From: Bordetella parapertussis | GTDB taxonomy: Bacteria; Pseudomonadota; Gammaproteobacteria; Burkholderiales; Burkholderiaceae_A | NCBI GenBank assembly: GCA_945877235.1 | Contig: CAMCRF010000001.1 | Coordinates: 248,001-312,000, forward strand | DNA: 64,000 nucleotides | Direction of reading: 5' to 3' | The notes under the pieces: generated by a model | Database searches by the model: none | Seen by the model: the letters and a program-made list of their open reading frames with translations, nothing else | What the model was told of the DNA's origin: nothing | In this document: one piece after another, positions 7,770-17,142 of the stretch | Position numbering within the stretch: position 1 is the first letter of the stretch | Layout of the letters: each line of letters begins with the position of its first letter | Program-made: the position numbers and the translations under genes

Positions 7770-8537
7770 GTGGTTGCTCGCATTGTTGCCATTATTACGC
7801 TTCCCCCACTCATCGCTGCACTGCTTACGATGATGCTTATGGCACCGAATGGCCCGGTCAACACCAAGCTCATGGTCTTCATGTTCATGCTGGTCATCCT
7901 AACCATGACAGTGAAGGGCATTGATGTCTACCGCGAAGGCAAACGCGCACAGAAGAAAGCCAAGAAGCTCGGCAAGCCCAAGATTGCCTCCGACCTCGGT
8001 CGCACGATCGCGCTGGGTCTGTCCGGAACCCTGCTATTCGTGGTTTTGGCCATTGGCGTGCTCTCTCCTCGGCTGTACTACACCATGGATCTCATGAGCT
8101 TCATCGCCATGATCCTTGTGGTGCTCATTCTGAGCGCTGCTATTTGGTATGGAGCCTTTCCCAAACCCCAAAAACCCAAGCCTTTGCAGGCTGGAGCCGT
8201 CCCACCACCCGGCATGGTCTTTCTCACGGACGGTCGGACCGTTGCGGCTAGCTCGCCCGAGGCCCAGAACCCAGCACTCAACCCACTGGCGCTGCTGCCC
8301 ACACCTGTGGCCGAACCAGAAGACGACGCCCATGAGGACATGCTCGAGATTCAAGAGGGCGAAAGCCTCGAAGAAATAAAGAAACGCCTGAAGCCAAAGA
8401 AGCCGAAACTCGACCTCGCCTTGCTCGATTCGGGGAACTCATATGATGACAAGGTGGCATTGCTGCGCTTCTTGGTCTCAGAAGATCAGCAGCGTGTTTC
8501 GCAAGCCCTCAAGGGCATGATGTCGCCAAAGAGGTAG
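7770..8537 (+). CDS. Polytopic membrane protein with charged cytoplasmic tail
   Basis: The 255-residue protein, starting at GTG, has four probable membrane helices (about 4-24, 30-47, 84-103 and 109-128). A soluble region rich in Pro, Lys and Glu follows. The last 35 residues (DDKVALLRFLVSEDQQRVSQALK) are an amphipathic segment reminiscent of the C-terminal FliG-binding helix of the flagellar MS-ring protein FliF. No flagellar gene is nearby and the rest does not resemble FliF. I do not recognise a family. It lies between two small exported proteins on the same strand. Confidence 0.7.
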   Translation: MVARIVAIITLPPLIAALLTMMLMAPNGPVNTKLMVFMFMLVILTMTVKGIDVYREGKRAQKKAKKLGKPKIASDLGRTIALGLSGTLLFVVLAIGVLSPRLYYTMDLMSFIAMILVVLILSAAIWYGAFPKPQKPKPLQAGAVPPPGMVFLTDGRTVAASSPEAQNPALNPLALLPTPVAEPEDDAHEDMLEIQEGESLEEIKKRLKPKKPKLDLALLDSGNSYDDKVALLRFLVSEDQQRVSQALKGMMSPKR

Positions 8538-8562
8538 CATCAAGGGTTCCAAAGGAGTTCCC

Positions 8563-8811
8563 ATGAAACGTTTCCTCTTCGTCTACCTTCCCGCAGGCTT
8601 TGCACTTGCCCTATCCGCCGCTGCGTTTGCTCAGGCCAAGAAGGACGACAAGCGGCCACCCCGGGATATGCCCTGCTACCTCACAGAGCAAACGATCAAA
8701 GGCAACGACCGCATTTGTACCTACAAGTGCCAGGACGGTAGCCCAGAGGGCGTCACCACCTCCAAACAGTTCCGCTGCCCCAACGTGCTTTTCAAGCAAA
8801 TCAAAGACTAG
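8563..8811 (+). CDS. Small secreted cysteine-containing protein (82 aa)
   Basis: AAAGGAG is placed six bases before the ATG. A clear signal peptide (KRFLFVYLPAGFALALSAAAFA, cleavage before QAKKDD) leads to a mature protein of about 58 residues with four Cys (PCYL, ICTYKC, RCPN), probably two disulphides in the periplasm. No family is recognised. It follows the polytopic protein by 25 bases and ends four bases from the convergent purT. Confidence 0.72.
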   Translation: MKRFLFVYLPAGFALALSAAAFAQAKKDDKRPPRDMPCYLTEQTIKGNDRICTYKCQDGSPEGVTTSKQFRCPNVLFKQIKD

Positions 8812-8815
8812 CGAA

Positions 8816-10015
8816 CTAAAGGGCCCTCGGACGAACGGCGCCTGCAGTGGCTAGCGCTCGGCTCAGGGCCTCCTCTGGTGTGTCGGCATTGGCAAGTGCC
8901 ACACCCATGCGCCGCCTCACATAGGACTGCGGTTTTCCGAAAAGGCGAAGGTCCGACTCGGGTACTGCAAGCGCCTGATCAATCCCCTCATAACAAAGGT
9001 CAGTGGCGTCCTGTCCGCCATAAATCACCGCGGAGGCGCCTGGGCGACGCAGCGAGGTGTCAACGGGCAGGCCCAGAATCGCGCGCGCATGCAGCTCGAA
9101 CTCACTCAAGCGTTGCGTGCAGAGCGTGACCATACCGGTGTCGTGTGGTCGCGGGCTGACCTCACTGAACCAGACTTCATCGCCGCGAACAAACAATTCG
9201 ACACCAAAGATCCCCTGCCCGCCCAGCCCTTCAACGATGCGACGCGCAATGGCCTGAGCGCGTTCCAGTGCCACGGCTGACATGCGCTGCGGCTGCCAGC
9301 TCTCCACGTAATCACCCTCAACCTGTCGATGGCCCACCGGCTCGCAAAAGTTTATGGAGGGCTGACCATTCGAATCCAGGCTCCTCACGGTGAGGAGCGT
9401 AATTTCAAATTCAAACTCGATGGCTCCTTCCACAATCACGCGTTGAAGATCCACCCGCGCGGCCTCCTTGGCTTTTGACCACGCCATGGGGGCCTGTTCT
9501 GCAGCTGTAAGCCTTGACTGGCCCTTGCCCGATGAGGACATGATGGGCTTGACGAAACAAGGGTACCCCAGAGCATCGGCAGCGGACTGAACCTCTTCAA
9601 GGGTTGAGGCGAAGCAATACGGAGAGGTAGGAAGGCCCAACGTCTCTGCTGCGAACCTGCGAATGCCCTCGCGATTCATGGTGAGAAAAGCGGCCTGGGC
9701 TGTCGGGGTGACCTGATACCCTTCGGCCTCCATTGCAATTAAGACTTGGGTCGCAATGGCCTCAATCTCGGGAATGATGTGGTGCGGCCGCTCGGACTCG
9801 ATGAGTGCCCGTAGGGCGCTCGCGTCCGTCATATCGATCACATAGCTGCGATGCGCAACCTGGTGAGCAGGGGCATTGGCATAGCGGTCGACAGCAACCA
9901 CCTCGACGCCGAGACGCTGAAAGGCAATAACAACCTCTTTGCCAAGCTCTCCTGAGCCCAGCAGCATGACGCGGGTCGCGCTTGGACGACCCGGAGTACC
10001 CAACACCACCGACAT
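8816..10015 (-). CDS. purT: Formate-dependent GAR transformylase PurT
   Basis: The 399-residue ATP-grasp enzyme converts glycinamide ribonucleotide plus formate and ATP to formyl-GAR, the folate-independent third step of purine synthesis. It shows the N-terminal [10 protein letters not shown] (18-27), PEIEAIAT, the ATP-grasp lid [12 protein letters not shown] and the C-terminal [14 protein letters not shown]. Length matches the family (about 390). The start has AAGGAG seven bases upstream. It lies only 16 bases behind the phytase gene on the same strand, so it is probably the last cistron of the Pho-box-controlled operon, an unusual setting for a purine gene. Confidence 0.96.
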   Translation of the reverse strand: MSVVLGTPGRPSATRVMLLGSGELGKEVVIAFQRLGVEVVAVDRYANAPAHQVAHRSYVIDMTDASALRALIESERPHHIIPEIEAIATQVLIAMEAEGYQVTPTAQAAFLTMNREGIRRFAAETLGLPTSPYCFASTLEEVQSAADALGYPCFVKPIMSSSGKGQSRLTAAEQAPMAWSKAKEAARVDLQRVIVEGAIEFEFEITLLTVRSLDSNGQPSINFCEPVGHRQVEGDYVESWQPQRMSAVALERAQAIARRIVEGLGGQGIFGVELFVRGDEVWFSEVSPRPHDTGMVTLCTQRLSEFELHARAILGLPVDTSLRRPGASAVIYGGQDATDLCYEGIDQALAVPESDLRLFGKPQSYVRRRMGVALANADTPEEALSRALATAGAVRPRAL

Positions 10016-10031
10016 GGCAACTCCTTAGGAA

Positions 10032-11102
10032 TCAGCGTTTGCCTGATTCTAAGCCGAGTGCTCTCTCAACATCGCCCCAATGCACCAGTTTGAAGTTCTG
10101 GGTTCCGCCAGGCGCTGCTGGACTCCCATCTTGGACCACCAGCAGACCACGGGGGAACTGAGTGCCCAAGGACACACTCAGCACCTCCAACCCATCCGTC
10201 TCGTGGACGGCATCAATGCCTTTGCTGCTGTCTTCGCCTACGCGAAAACGTCCTAGCGATTTAAACGGCGGATCCGTCTCCAAGAGAACAAAATGGTGAT
10301 CGCCCTGACTCGACGCGAGAAGCCAGGGTGAGCCCTCGGATCGGTGGACCAACCCAAGCCCCTCCACATCCGCCACCAGATCGGCCCCGATGGCCATCAA
10401 TTTGACCGCTGGCTCCTTGGGCGCATTCAGATCGAAGCGCCAGATGCCAACCGCCTCTTCGCCCACGTAGAGCAATCGACGCGCGTCATCTACGACACAA
10501 CCCTCAACCTGAGACGCTAAGACAAACTCATTGATGAGGGTGCCCACTGGCTCGCCTCGCTCTGCTCGGAGCGACCAATGCTGCGTGCGACCCGTCTTCG
10601 AATTGATGAAGATCTCAGCCTCGCCAGAGGCGCCTTTGGCCATGCAGATGCCATAGACATCTGGCAGTGTCACTGGGATAGATCCGAGCTTGGACATCAC
10701 ACCGTCCGCGCCGATCACAACGAGGTCGATGGCGTTGGTATCTCTGTTGCTGGCAACAGCAAGATCAATCTCTCGCCCCGCCCAACGGATAGAGGAGCGC
10801 AGGTCGACATTATTGACTGACCCTAGCGGCAGAAACTGTAGCAACTGACCGGATAGGTCGTAGGCTGCTAGACCTCGCTTTTTGTCCGTGCCGAGCACGA
10901 CTGACCGATCTGCATCTGCTGGATGAACCCAGACAGCCGGGTCGTCGGCCGCATCCTCCGCAGTCTCGACTGGCGTTGTCTGGGCTACCGGCAAAACCAC
11001 TGCACTTCTTGTACTTTGGGCAGACCACCACCAGAAACCAGCCGCGACCAAACCGGCCACGGCCGTTCCGAGCCCTGCAAAAAGCAGGCTGCGCTTGAGC
11101 AT
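10032..11102 (-). CDS. Beta-propeller phytase (3-phytase)
   Basis: The 356-residue protein has an N-terminal hydrophobic anchor or signal (LLFAGLGTAVAGLVAAGFWWW) and the beta-propeller phytase hallmark DDPAVWVHPADADRS (about 53-67), with GTDKKRGLAAYDL and VDVEGLGL further on. The Ca-dependent six-bladed enzymes remove phosphate from myo-inositol hexakisphosphate. The location should be periplasmic or outer-surface. The ATG overlaps the stop of the TonB receptor gene by one base (TGATG), indicating translational coupling. Receptor-phytase pairs are known from other Gram-negatives and suggest import of phytate or a phytate-metal complex followed by periplasmic hydrolysis. Confidence 0.9.
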   Translation of the reverse strand: MLKRSLLFAGLGTAVAGLVAAGFWWWSAQSTRSAVVLPVAQTTPVETAEDAADDPAVWVHPADADRSVVLGTDKKRGLAAYDLSGQLLQFLPLGSVNNVDLRSSIRWAGREIDLAVASNRDTNAIDLVVIGADGVMSKLGSIPVTLPDVYGICMAKGASGEAEIFINSKTGRTQHWSLRAERGEPVGTLINEFVLASQVEGCVVDDARRLLYVGEEAVGIWRFDLNAPKEPAVKLMAIGADLVADVEGLGLVHRSEGSPWLLASSQGDHHFVLLETDPPFKSLGRFRVGEDSSKGIDAVHETDGLEVLSVSLGTQFPRGLLVVQDGSPAAPGGTQNFKLVHWGDVERALGLESGKR

Positions 11103-13561
11103 CAGAAGCTTGCCTTCACGCTGACCTTGTAACCGCGGCCGTACTCCTCATACTGACCATTGTAGGCCTTGCTCCCCTGATACACGTAGTACGTCTCGTT
11201 GGTGAGGTTGGTTGCTTCAAAGCCAATCTTCAGGTTCTTCGTCAAATGGTAACTGACCGATAGGTCGACATGCCGCGTGCCGTCAACAAAGAGGTCTTTC
11301 TCGGGTTTCATGAAATCGTCGGTTAGCTCCAAGAGATAACTACTCTGCTGTTGAAGGGCAACGCGTGCAGAAAGACCATCATGCTCGTAGCCCAGAATGA
11401 GACTGCTCGTGCGATCAGCCTGTCCTGGAAAGCGCACCTTGCGGCTGAGCACATCCCCATCATCAACGGTCTTGAGGGTCGCACTTCCATCAATCATCGC
11501 GACGTTGGCCACCATGAGGAAGCGATTCCAAGGGCTCGGCAGGCTGACAAAGCGATTCACATAAGAGAGTTCCAGACCTGTAAGGCGACCCTTATCGCCG
11601 TTCTGGTAAGACTTCACCTCGTCATACCCGTCGATCTCTCCCAAGCTCGTGAGATAGGTGAAATCTTTGATGGACTTGTGAAAAAGATTTGCGGTGACCA
11701 TGCCCTGACGACCGAGAAGCCGCTGCACGGACAGGTCGAGGTTATTCGACTTCAGGGGCCGAAGATTCGGGTTCCCGCGCTCGGCCTCGTTGTCTTCAAC
11801 CAATGTGGTGGGGGCTAACTGTTCAAAGCCCGGACGAATCTGAGAGCGTGAAGCGGATGCGCGAATGGTGGTGCCGCCATCCAGTGCGTGTCGAACCTGA
11901 ATGGACGGGAGTGCCGCGCCATAGGAGCGTGAGGTCCGCCTCTCGGTAATCGTCTCCTCATCTGCATTCAGTTCATTGCCTTTTGTCTTCAGGTCGGTCG
12001 ACTCATAGCGAACACCGGCGGTCACGCTCGTCGCATTCGACCAGTCCAACCGCGTTTGCAGATAGACCGCGCGGATGTTCTCTTTGATTTCGCTATCGGA
12101 CTCAGCAGAGGCCTCAACCTCCGGCTCATATCCCGCAGATTTTCCCAGCGCGAACACGGAATCAGGATTGATACCAGGACCGAACTGGCCGAGGCTATAC
12201 GCCAGAGGTGCCGTTGCAAATTCGGCCATTGCATTTTTCTTCGCGTCAGATGCGTACTCATTCGCGTCCGCGCGCTTCGTGCGATTGCTGAGTCGGGCAC
12301 CGATTGAGAGCTCTGCAGACTTGCCTAGAAGTGCAATCCGATGCTGACCATCAATACGGAAGAAGCTCTCTTCATCGGTCATCTGGCTCTCTGCAAGCGT
12401 GATGTCTTTGAGCTTGTAGGTTGCCGGGCTGGTGAGTGCCGCATTCGCTGAGAGCAGAGGCTTCTGGGTACCCGTAAATTGAAGGTTCCCCTCAAAGCCC
12501 GTGAAACGCCCATCATCCACATTCAAGGGCGTGTCCTCGGTCGCCTTACTGCGACCGATGGAACCATCCAATGCCCAGAGCCCTAGGTCACGTTTCAAGC
12601 CCACCTGCAGCGACTGAATCTTCAGGGTTTCCGTGCGCTTCTTGATGCGACGTACAGCCTCGGCAAAGCCAGCCTCACCAGGCTGAACCGCAGTCGTCTC
12701 ACCCTCGTCATCAAGCCACTCCACAACCAAGCGATCTCGTGTCTCTGTGTCCTTCGTCTGGGTATTGAGGCCGCGGAAATACAGGTGTGCACCTGCATCG
12801 GGTTTGTAGTCGAGGTTCAGGCTAGCAGCGGTTCGCGTGCGGGTGAGCTCATAGTCGCGCAACTCAAGCCCCTCGAGTGCGCCTTCATCCCAGGCTCCCC
12901 CTGTTTCAACGTTGTCTGAGCCGAATGCACGGCGATCGCGACTAACGGCAAGCGTAAGGCCCAGTTGACCATTGAGGAGTCGATCTGAAAGCAGCAGGCT
13001 TGCGCCTGGCGCCGATTGACTGGTTTTGGCGTCGCGGCTGGACTGAACCGATACCGACGCGAACCCAGCGGGAAGGTCGAACGCGGTCAGCGTCTTGATT
13101 TCGGCAACGCCTCCCAGGCCAGAGACCGCTTGATCGGCTGAGAATGTCTTCTGCACTTCGATAGAGGAGACGATACCTGATGGCATTGCATCGAGAGCAA
13201 CACTGCGGCTTCCGGCCTCAGGAGAGGGCACCAGCACACCATTGATGGTGACACCGTTCAATGATGAGTCCATGCCACGAATGGTCACGTACCTGCCCTC
13301 GCCCTGGTCGCGTTGGAGCGCAACGCCTGAAATACGAGACATAGCCTCTGCAACATTCTTATCGGGCAAAGCGCCAATCTCGTTGGCACTCACCACACTC
13401 ACGACACCATCTGCAGACGACTCAGCACGAATGGCTTTATTGAGCGAGGCCGCTTGGCCAGTAATGAGCACTTCAGCCACTGGAGTGGCAGGCTTCTGAG
13501 CCATTGCTGACATTGACAAGAGCGCAAGGCTAACGGCCAAAGCAAGACGAGACTGTTGCAT
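11102..13561 (-). CDS. TonB-dependent outer-membrane receptor (phytase-linked)
   Basis: The 819-residue protein starts with a signal peptide (QQSRLALAVSLALLSMSAMA, cleavage before QKPAT). A plug domain follows (NVAEAMSRISGVALQRDQGE, VTIRGM, GVTINGV), then a beta-barrel ending in the aromatic terminus YKVSVKASF. Such receptors import substrates across the outer membrane using TonB-ExbBD energy, whose genes are not in the window. The start at 13561 is preferred over the longer frame because the signal peptide begins there and GGGAG precedes it by six bases. The coupled phytase and upstream Pho box point to phytate or another organophosphate as ligand, an inference from context. Confidence 0.93.
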   Translation of the reverse strand: MQQSRLALAVSLALLSMSAMAQKPATPVAEVLITGQAASLNKAIRAESSADGVVSVVSANEIGALPDKNVAEAMSRISGVALQRDQGEGRYVTIRGMDSSLNGVTINGVLVPSPEAGSRSVALDAMPSGIVSSIEVQKTFSADQAVSGLGGVAEIKTLTAFDLPAGFASVSVQSSRDAKTSQSAPGASLLLSDRLLNGQLGLTLAVSRDRRAFGSDNVETGGAWDEGALEGLELRDYELTRTRTAASLNLDYKPDAGAHLYFRGLNTQTKDTETRDRLVVEWLDDEGETTAVQPGEAGFAEAVRRIKKRTETLKIQSLQVGLKRDLGLWALDGSIGRSKATEDTPLNVDDGRFTGFEGNLQFTGTQKPLLSANAALTSPATYKLKDITLAESQMTDEESFFRIDGQHRIALLGKSAELSIGARLSNRTKRADANEYASDAKKNAMAEFATAPLAYSLGQFGPGINPDSVFALGKSAGYEPEVEASAESDSEIKENIRAVYLQTRLDWSNATSVTAGVRYESTDLKTKGNELNADEETITERRTSRSYGAALPSIQVRHALDGGTTIRASASRSQIRPGFEQLAPTTLVEDNEAERGNPNLRPLKSNNLDLSVQRLLGRQGMVTANLFHKSIKDFTYLTSLGEIDGYDEVKSYQNGDKGRLTGLELSYVNRFVSLPSPWNRFLMVANVAMIDGSATLKTVDDGDVLSRKVRFPGQADRTSSLILGYEHDGLSARVALQQQSSYLLELTDDFMKPEKDLFVDGTRHVDLSVSYHLTKNLKIGFEATNLTNETYYVYQGSKAYNGQYEEYGRGYKVSVKASF

Positions 13562-13605
13562 GAGGAACTCCCGGGTTTGTAGTGCCGGAAGAATGACTCC
13601 CTCAA

Positions 13606-13623
13606 ATGACAATCACATGTCAG
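13606..13623 (-). promoter_or_regulatory. Pho box (PhoB binding site) upstream of receptor-phytase operon
   Basis: On the minus strand the site reads CTGACAT-GTGA-TTGTCAT: two 7-mers each matching the Pho-box half CTGTCAT in 6 of 7 positions, 4 bases apart, in direct repeat with the canonical 11-base period. It lies about 45 bases upstream of the receptor ATG and overlaps the stop codon of the preceding coxG-like gene. A weak -10 (CATTCT) follows 10 bases later, the normal arrangement for PhoB-activated promoters that lack a -35. Confidence 0.72.
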
Positions 13624-14198
13624 CCAAACAACCCAAGCCCCGCCCAGATCGCTAGCCCCAAAAGCACCAAAAACCACCAAATCTGCGTCGACATAACAGG
13701 CGTGCGCTGCACCTCGGGCGCGCGCTGCGGCTCATCGGAGTGCTCTGACGTCGCAGCGACACGGCTCGCGAGCGCGGTCTCAAACTTCTTGAAGAAGTCT
13801 TCGGCAAGTGACTTGGCTGCGCCGTCGATGAGACGCTGGCCGAGCTGAGCGAGCTTGCCTCCAATCTGAGAGGAGACCGCGTAGTGCATCAAGGTTCCAT
13901 TCTCAACCGGCTCAAGCCTGACCCTCGACTCGCCCTTTCCAAAGCCAGCCACTCCACCCTGTGCTTCGAAAACCAAGGTGTAGGCCTTAGGGGCATCCAC
14001 GTCCTGAAGCGTGACAGTCCCTTTGAATTTTGCAGCAACTGGTCCAATGCGAATCGCAACCGTGAAGGCATACCCGCCTTCGCGCGGCTCCAGCGTCTCG
14101 CAACCGGGAATGCATTGCTTGAGCACGTCCGCATCATTAAGGGCCTCCCATGCCTGTGCCTGTGTGGCACCCAGCAGTCTCTCGCCAGTCATTTGCAT
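13620..14198 (-). CDS. coxG: CoxG-family protein (SRPBCC), form II operon
   Basis: The 192-residue protein has an SRPBCC/CoxG domain (about 1-150; MTGERLLGATQAQAWEALND, CIPGCETLE, GKLAQLGQRLIDG) followed by a linker. A C-terminal membrane anchor (WWFLVLLGLAIWAGLGLFG) completes it. In CO-dehydrogenase systems CoxG helps attach the enzyme to the inner face of the membrane. It is the last gene of the minus-strand order coxS-L-M-D-E-G, 28 bases behind coxE. A paralogue lies at 30250-30864. It probably recruits the form II hydroxylase. Confidence 0.88.
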   Translation of the reverse strand: MQMTGERLLGATQAQAWEALNDADVLKQCIPGCETLEPREGGYAFTVAIRIGPVAAKFKGTVTLQDVDAPKAYTLVFEAQGGVAGFGKGESRVRLEPVENGTLMHYAVSSQIGGKLAQLGQRLIDGAAKSLAEDFFKKFETALASRVAATSEHSDEPQRAPEVQRTPVMSTQIWWFLVLLGLAIWAGLGLFG

Positions 14199-14226
14199 GT
14201 CTGTTCGCCTTTCAGTACGTATGGAC

Positions 14227-15405
14227 CTAAGCCTGTCGCATGAGCCGCTGGATAGAACCGGCCAATGCCTCGAGGTGGGTCAAATTATGGATGGGGAGGC
14301 TAGCATGAACCTTCTTGTTCAAGACCTGCGCCCCGGCGGCCAGAGGCTCATAGCCCTCATAACGCAGCAGCGGATTCAGCCAGAGTGTGCGTCGCGTCTG
14401 GGCCTTTAACCAGTCGAGCTCCCGCTCCAGTCGCTCTGGCTTTCCCATATCGAGTCCGTCGGTCACCATAAGCACAACCGTTCTGCGGCCGACCAGCTGC
14501 CGACGGTGTTGCTCGCGCAGGGTTTCGAGGGAAGCCGCCAAGCGCGTGCCGCTGGCGTAATCGCGAATGATCACGTTCGCCTGCTCAAACATAAGGTCCG
14601 CGTCTCTCAAGCGAAATGCCTCGTTCAAATCGGACAATCGCGATCCAAAGCAGTAAACCGCCCGAGGAACATCTGCAGTGGCGTGATGGAGAAAGGCCAG
14701 CAACAGCCTGGCATAGCGCTCCATAGACCCTGAGATGTCGACCAGGAGCAGAAGAGGCAAAGGCACCTGCCTGCGCTTGCGCCAGCGCAAATCGACCCAT
14801 TCGCCCCCACAGGTCATGGCCTGATGCGTACTCCCCGGCCAATCCAGCCGCCCCCCGCGCCCCCCCGCACGCGTGCGACGCGACTGGGTCGTGGGCATTT
14901 CCATTGGAATACGGCGCACCAGTTGTTCAACGAGCTTGAGCTCGCTGGCGGACAACGAGGAAAAGTCTGCATTCTTGAGCCGCTCCCCTGCGCCCATGCT
15001 CATGGCCGCATCCCACTTCACCTCGTGCTCTTGTGCCTTCTTTTGTTGCGAGGCGGGTGGCGGAGGGACGGTCAGTGCCTCTTGAGCGCGTGGCTTTCGA
15101 GCGGTCGGAGGCGTCTCGCCTTGCGCCTTGGGTAACAGCTGAGCCATCAGCTGCTTGGTCACCTCAGGGTTGCGAAAGAGCGCCTCGAAGAGCTGATTAA
15201 ACACCTCGCGATCTTGGCTGCGAGAGACCATCACGGACTCTAATGCCGCCTTGAGGTCCTCTCTGCGGTCAATGCCAACCAGCTCTGCCGCCCGGACCGC
15301 AAGCATGATGCGACTGGCATCAACCGGCATGCCCGCGCGCCTGAGCATGCGCCCGAACCCTAGGAGATTCTCGGTTAGCTTGCCGGATCGCGCGTCGCCC
15401 AGCAT
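14227..15405 (-). CDS. coxE: CoxE-like VWA-domain protein, form II operon
   Basis: The 392-residue protein has a helical N-terminal half and a C-terminal von Willebrand A domain with an intact MIDAS start DISGSM (Asp223, Ser225, Ser227). CoxE works with the MoxR-like CoxD in post-translational assembly of the Mo/Cu active site of carbon monoxide dehydrogenase; for form II enzymes the exact task is unclear. The ATG at 15405 starts seven bases after the coxD stop. The longer upstream frame overlaps coxD in another frame and lacks family-like sequence, so it is rejected. Confidence 0.88.
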   Translation of the reverse strand: MLGDARSGKLTENLLGFGRMLRRAGMPVDASRIMLAVRAAELVGIDRREDLKAALESVMVSRSQDREVFNQLFEALFRNPEVTKQLMAQLLPKAQGETPPTARKPRAQEALTVPPPPASQQKKAQEHEVKWDAAMSMGAGERLKNADFSSLSASELKLVEQLVRRIPMEMPTTQSRRTRAGGRGGRLDWPGSTHQAMTCGGEWVDLRWRKRRQVPLPLLLLVDISGSMERYARLLLAFLHHATADVPRAVYCFGSRLSDLNEAFRLRDADLMFEQANVIIRDYASGTRLAASLETLREQHRRQLVGRRTVVLMVTDGLDMGKPERLERELDWLKAQTRRTLWLNPLLRYEGYEPLAAGAQVLNKKVHASLPIHNLTHLEALAGSIQRLMRQA

Positions 15406-15412
15406 GGCAGGG

Positions 15413-16366
15413 CTAAAGGGTTGGCTCGGGAGCGAGAAGCTTATCGAGCATCGGTGTGAGCGCTGCCACGTCCTCCCGATGCTTAAAGAGCACACCCGCT
15501 GTGGTCTGAACCACCTCCGGATCGAGCACGAGCGTGTCGAGCGCGACCAGTGCCTTCGCCCACTCCACACTCTCGGCAAGGCCTGGCTTTCGTTGGAAAG
15601 CGTCTGCAAAAGGGTGTCCACGGAGCCGCGAAACAAAGAGCGCCACCTGCTCTGTCAGCCCCTCTGGCGCCTCGGGGACCTTCGATTTGAGAATGGTGAG
15701 CTCGCGATCACGATCGGGGAAATCAAGCCAGTGAAACAGACATCGTCGTTTGACCGCCTCATTCAAATCGCGTGTGCGGTTACTGGTAAGAATGGTGAGC
15801 GGTGTCGCGCGCGCTCGGATGGTACCGAGCTCGGGAATCGTGACCTGATACTCGCCAAGATACTCAAGCAAAAAGGCCTCAAAGGGCTCGTCAGCACGAT
15901 CGACTTCATCGATCAGCAGCACGGCACCGGGTCGTGGGCTCTCAATCGCCTGCAGCAGGGGCCGGCGAACAAGATACTTGGCCTGATAGACCTCCTTCTC
16001 GAGCTCATCCGACGACACACGACTCTGCGCAGCACGCATGTGTATGAGCTGCGCGGCGTGATTCCACTCATAGAGTGCTTCGCGCAACTCGAGCCCGTCG
16101 TAGCACTGAAGTCGGATCAGCTCCCTGCCCAATAACGCACTGAGCGCCTTGGCGAGCTCTGTCTTTCCAACACCGGGATCCCCCTCGAGCAACAGTGGCC
16201 TTCCGAGCTTGAGGGCCAAAAAAACCGCCGTGGCAAGACGACGGTCGGCAAAGTAGCCCACCGACTGCAGTCCTTCAAGGACCGCGTCGGTGGAGTCTAG
16301 GATGGGACGCTCATGAGCGAACCGATAGGTGGGCGCGGAGGCGGTGTTATCCAAGCGCCTGCTCAA
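15413..16366 (-). CDS. coxD: CoxD-like MoxR AAA+ ATPase, form II operon
   Basis: The 317-residue AAA+ protein of the MoxR class shows Walker A GDPGVGKTEL (about 60-69), Walker B VLLIDEVDRAD and sensor-1 TSNRTRDL. MoxR proteins act as chaperone-like ATPases with VWA partners, and CoxD is needed for maturation of the bimetallic site in CO dehydrogenase. Its start overlaps the end of coxM by 20 bases and its stop lies seven bases before coxE. The pair with the VWA gene is the standard MoxR-VWA module. Confidence 0.9.
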   Translation of the reverse strand: MSRRLDNTASAPTYRFAHERPILDSTDAVLEGLQSVGYFADRRLATAVFLALKLGRPLLLEGDPGVGKTELAKALSALLGRELIRLQCYDGLELREALYEWNHAAQLIHMRAAQSRVSSDELEKEVYQAKYLVRRPLLQAIESPRPGAVLLIDEVDRADEPFEAFLLEYLGEYQVTIPELGTIRARATPLTILTSNRTRDLNEAVKRRCLFHWLDFPDRDRELTILKSKVPEAPEGLTEQVALFVSRLRGHPFADAFQRKPGLAESVEWAKALVALDTLVLDPEVVQTTAGVLFKHREDVAALTPMLDKLLAPEPTL

Positions 16367-17138
16367 CCGCCCGCTGCGTTTGGATCCGAATCAGTTGCGC
16401 ACGATACTCAGCTGAGGCATGCAGGTCACTGTTAAGGTCTGAGGCATCGATCTGCACGTTCTCTAAAGCAGCCGCAGAGAATGACGCGGTGAGCGCTGCC
16501 TCAAGACCGGCGTGGCGAAACACACCGTTTGCCGCACCCGTAACCGCAACCCGAACCCCAGCAGCAGTCTGCGCGACGAACACACCGACAACGGCATAAC
16601 GCGAGGCGGGCTGCTTGAACTTTGCATATCCGGAGCGTTGCGCCATGGGGAACTGCACAGCGGTGATCAGCTCACCGGGCTCGAGTGCAGTGGCATACAT
16701 GCCTTGGAAGAAATCCTCAGCTGCAATGCTGCGCTGATTGGTTACAACCGTGGCGCCAAGGGCCAACAGTGCACTGGGGTAGCAGGCCGATGGGTCGTTG
16801 TTGGCTACGGAACCTCCAATGGTGCCCATGGCGCGGACTTGACGATCGCCAATACCGCCGGCGAGGGTTGCAAGCGCTGGAATCTTGCTGCGAACCGAGG
16901 CACTGGAGGCAACAGCCGCGTGCCGGGTCATGGCGCCAATACGTAAGGACCCGTTCGTCTCTGAAATACCCGCCATGTCCGGCAGACCAGCCAGGTCCAC
17001 AAGTGACTCCGGCTGAATAAGGCGCTGCTTCATGGACGCCAACAGCGTCTGGCCACCGGCTAGGGCCTGGGCACCTGAGGCAATCAGGCCAGTTGCCTGT
17101 GAGAGTGTTGTCGGTTTTTGATAGTCGAAGCGATACAT
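16347..17138 (-). CDS. coxM: FAD-binding medium subunit (CoxM-like), form II operon
   Basis: The 263-residue flavoprotein subunit of a molybdenum hydroxylase shows FAD-binding motifs AGGQT (27-31) and TIGGSVANND (106-115). In the xanthine-oxidase family this subunit passes electrons from the iron-sulphur clusters to the acceptor. The protein is shorter than its form I paralogue (287 residues), and AGGHS is altered to AGGQT. It follows coxL by only four bases, giving the S-L-M order typical of form II loci. Confidence 0.93.
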   Translation of the reverse strand: MYRFDYQKPTTLSQATGLIASGAQALAGGQTLLASMKQRLIQPESLVDLAGLPDMAGISETNGSLRIGAMTRHAAVASSASVRSKIPALATLAGGIGDRQVRAMGTIGGSVANNDPSACYPSALLALGATVVTNQRSIAAEDFFQGMYATALEPGELITAVQFPMAQRSGYAKFKQPASRYAVVGVFVAQTAAGVRVAVTGAANGVFRHAGLEAALTASFSAAALENVQIDASDLNSDLHASAEYRAQLIRIQTQRAVEQALG

Positions 17139-17142
17139 GTAT

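Noticed and set aside
15251..16135. 294-codon plus-strand frame opposite coxD/coxE of the form II operon
   Set aside because: Antisense to well-supported MoxR and VWA genes; no recognisable product.
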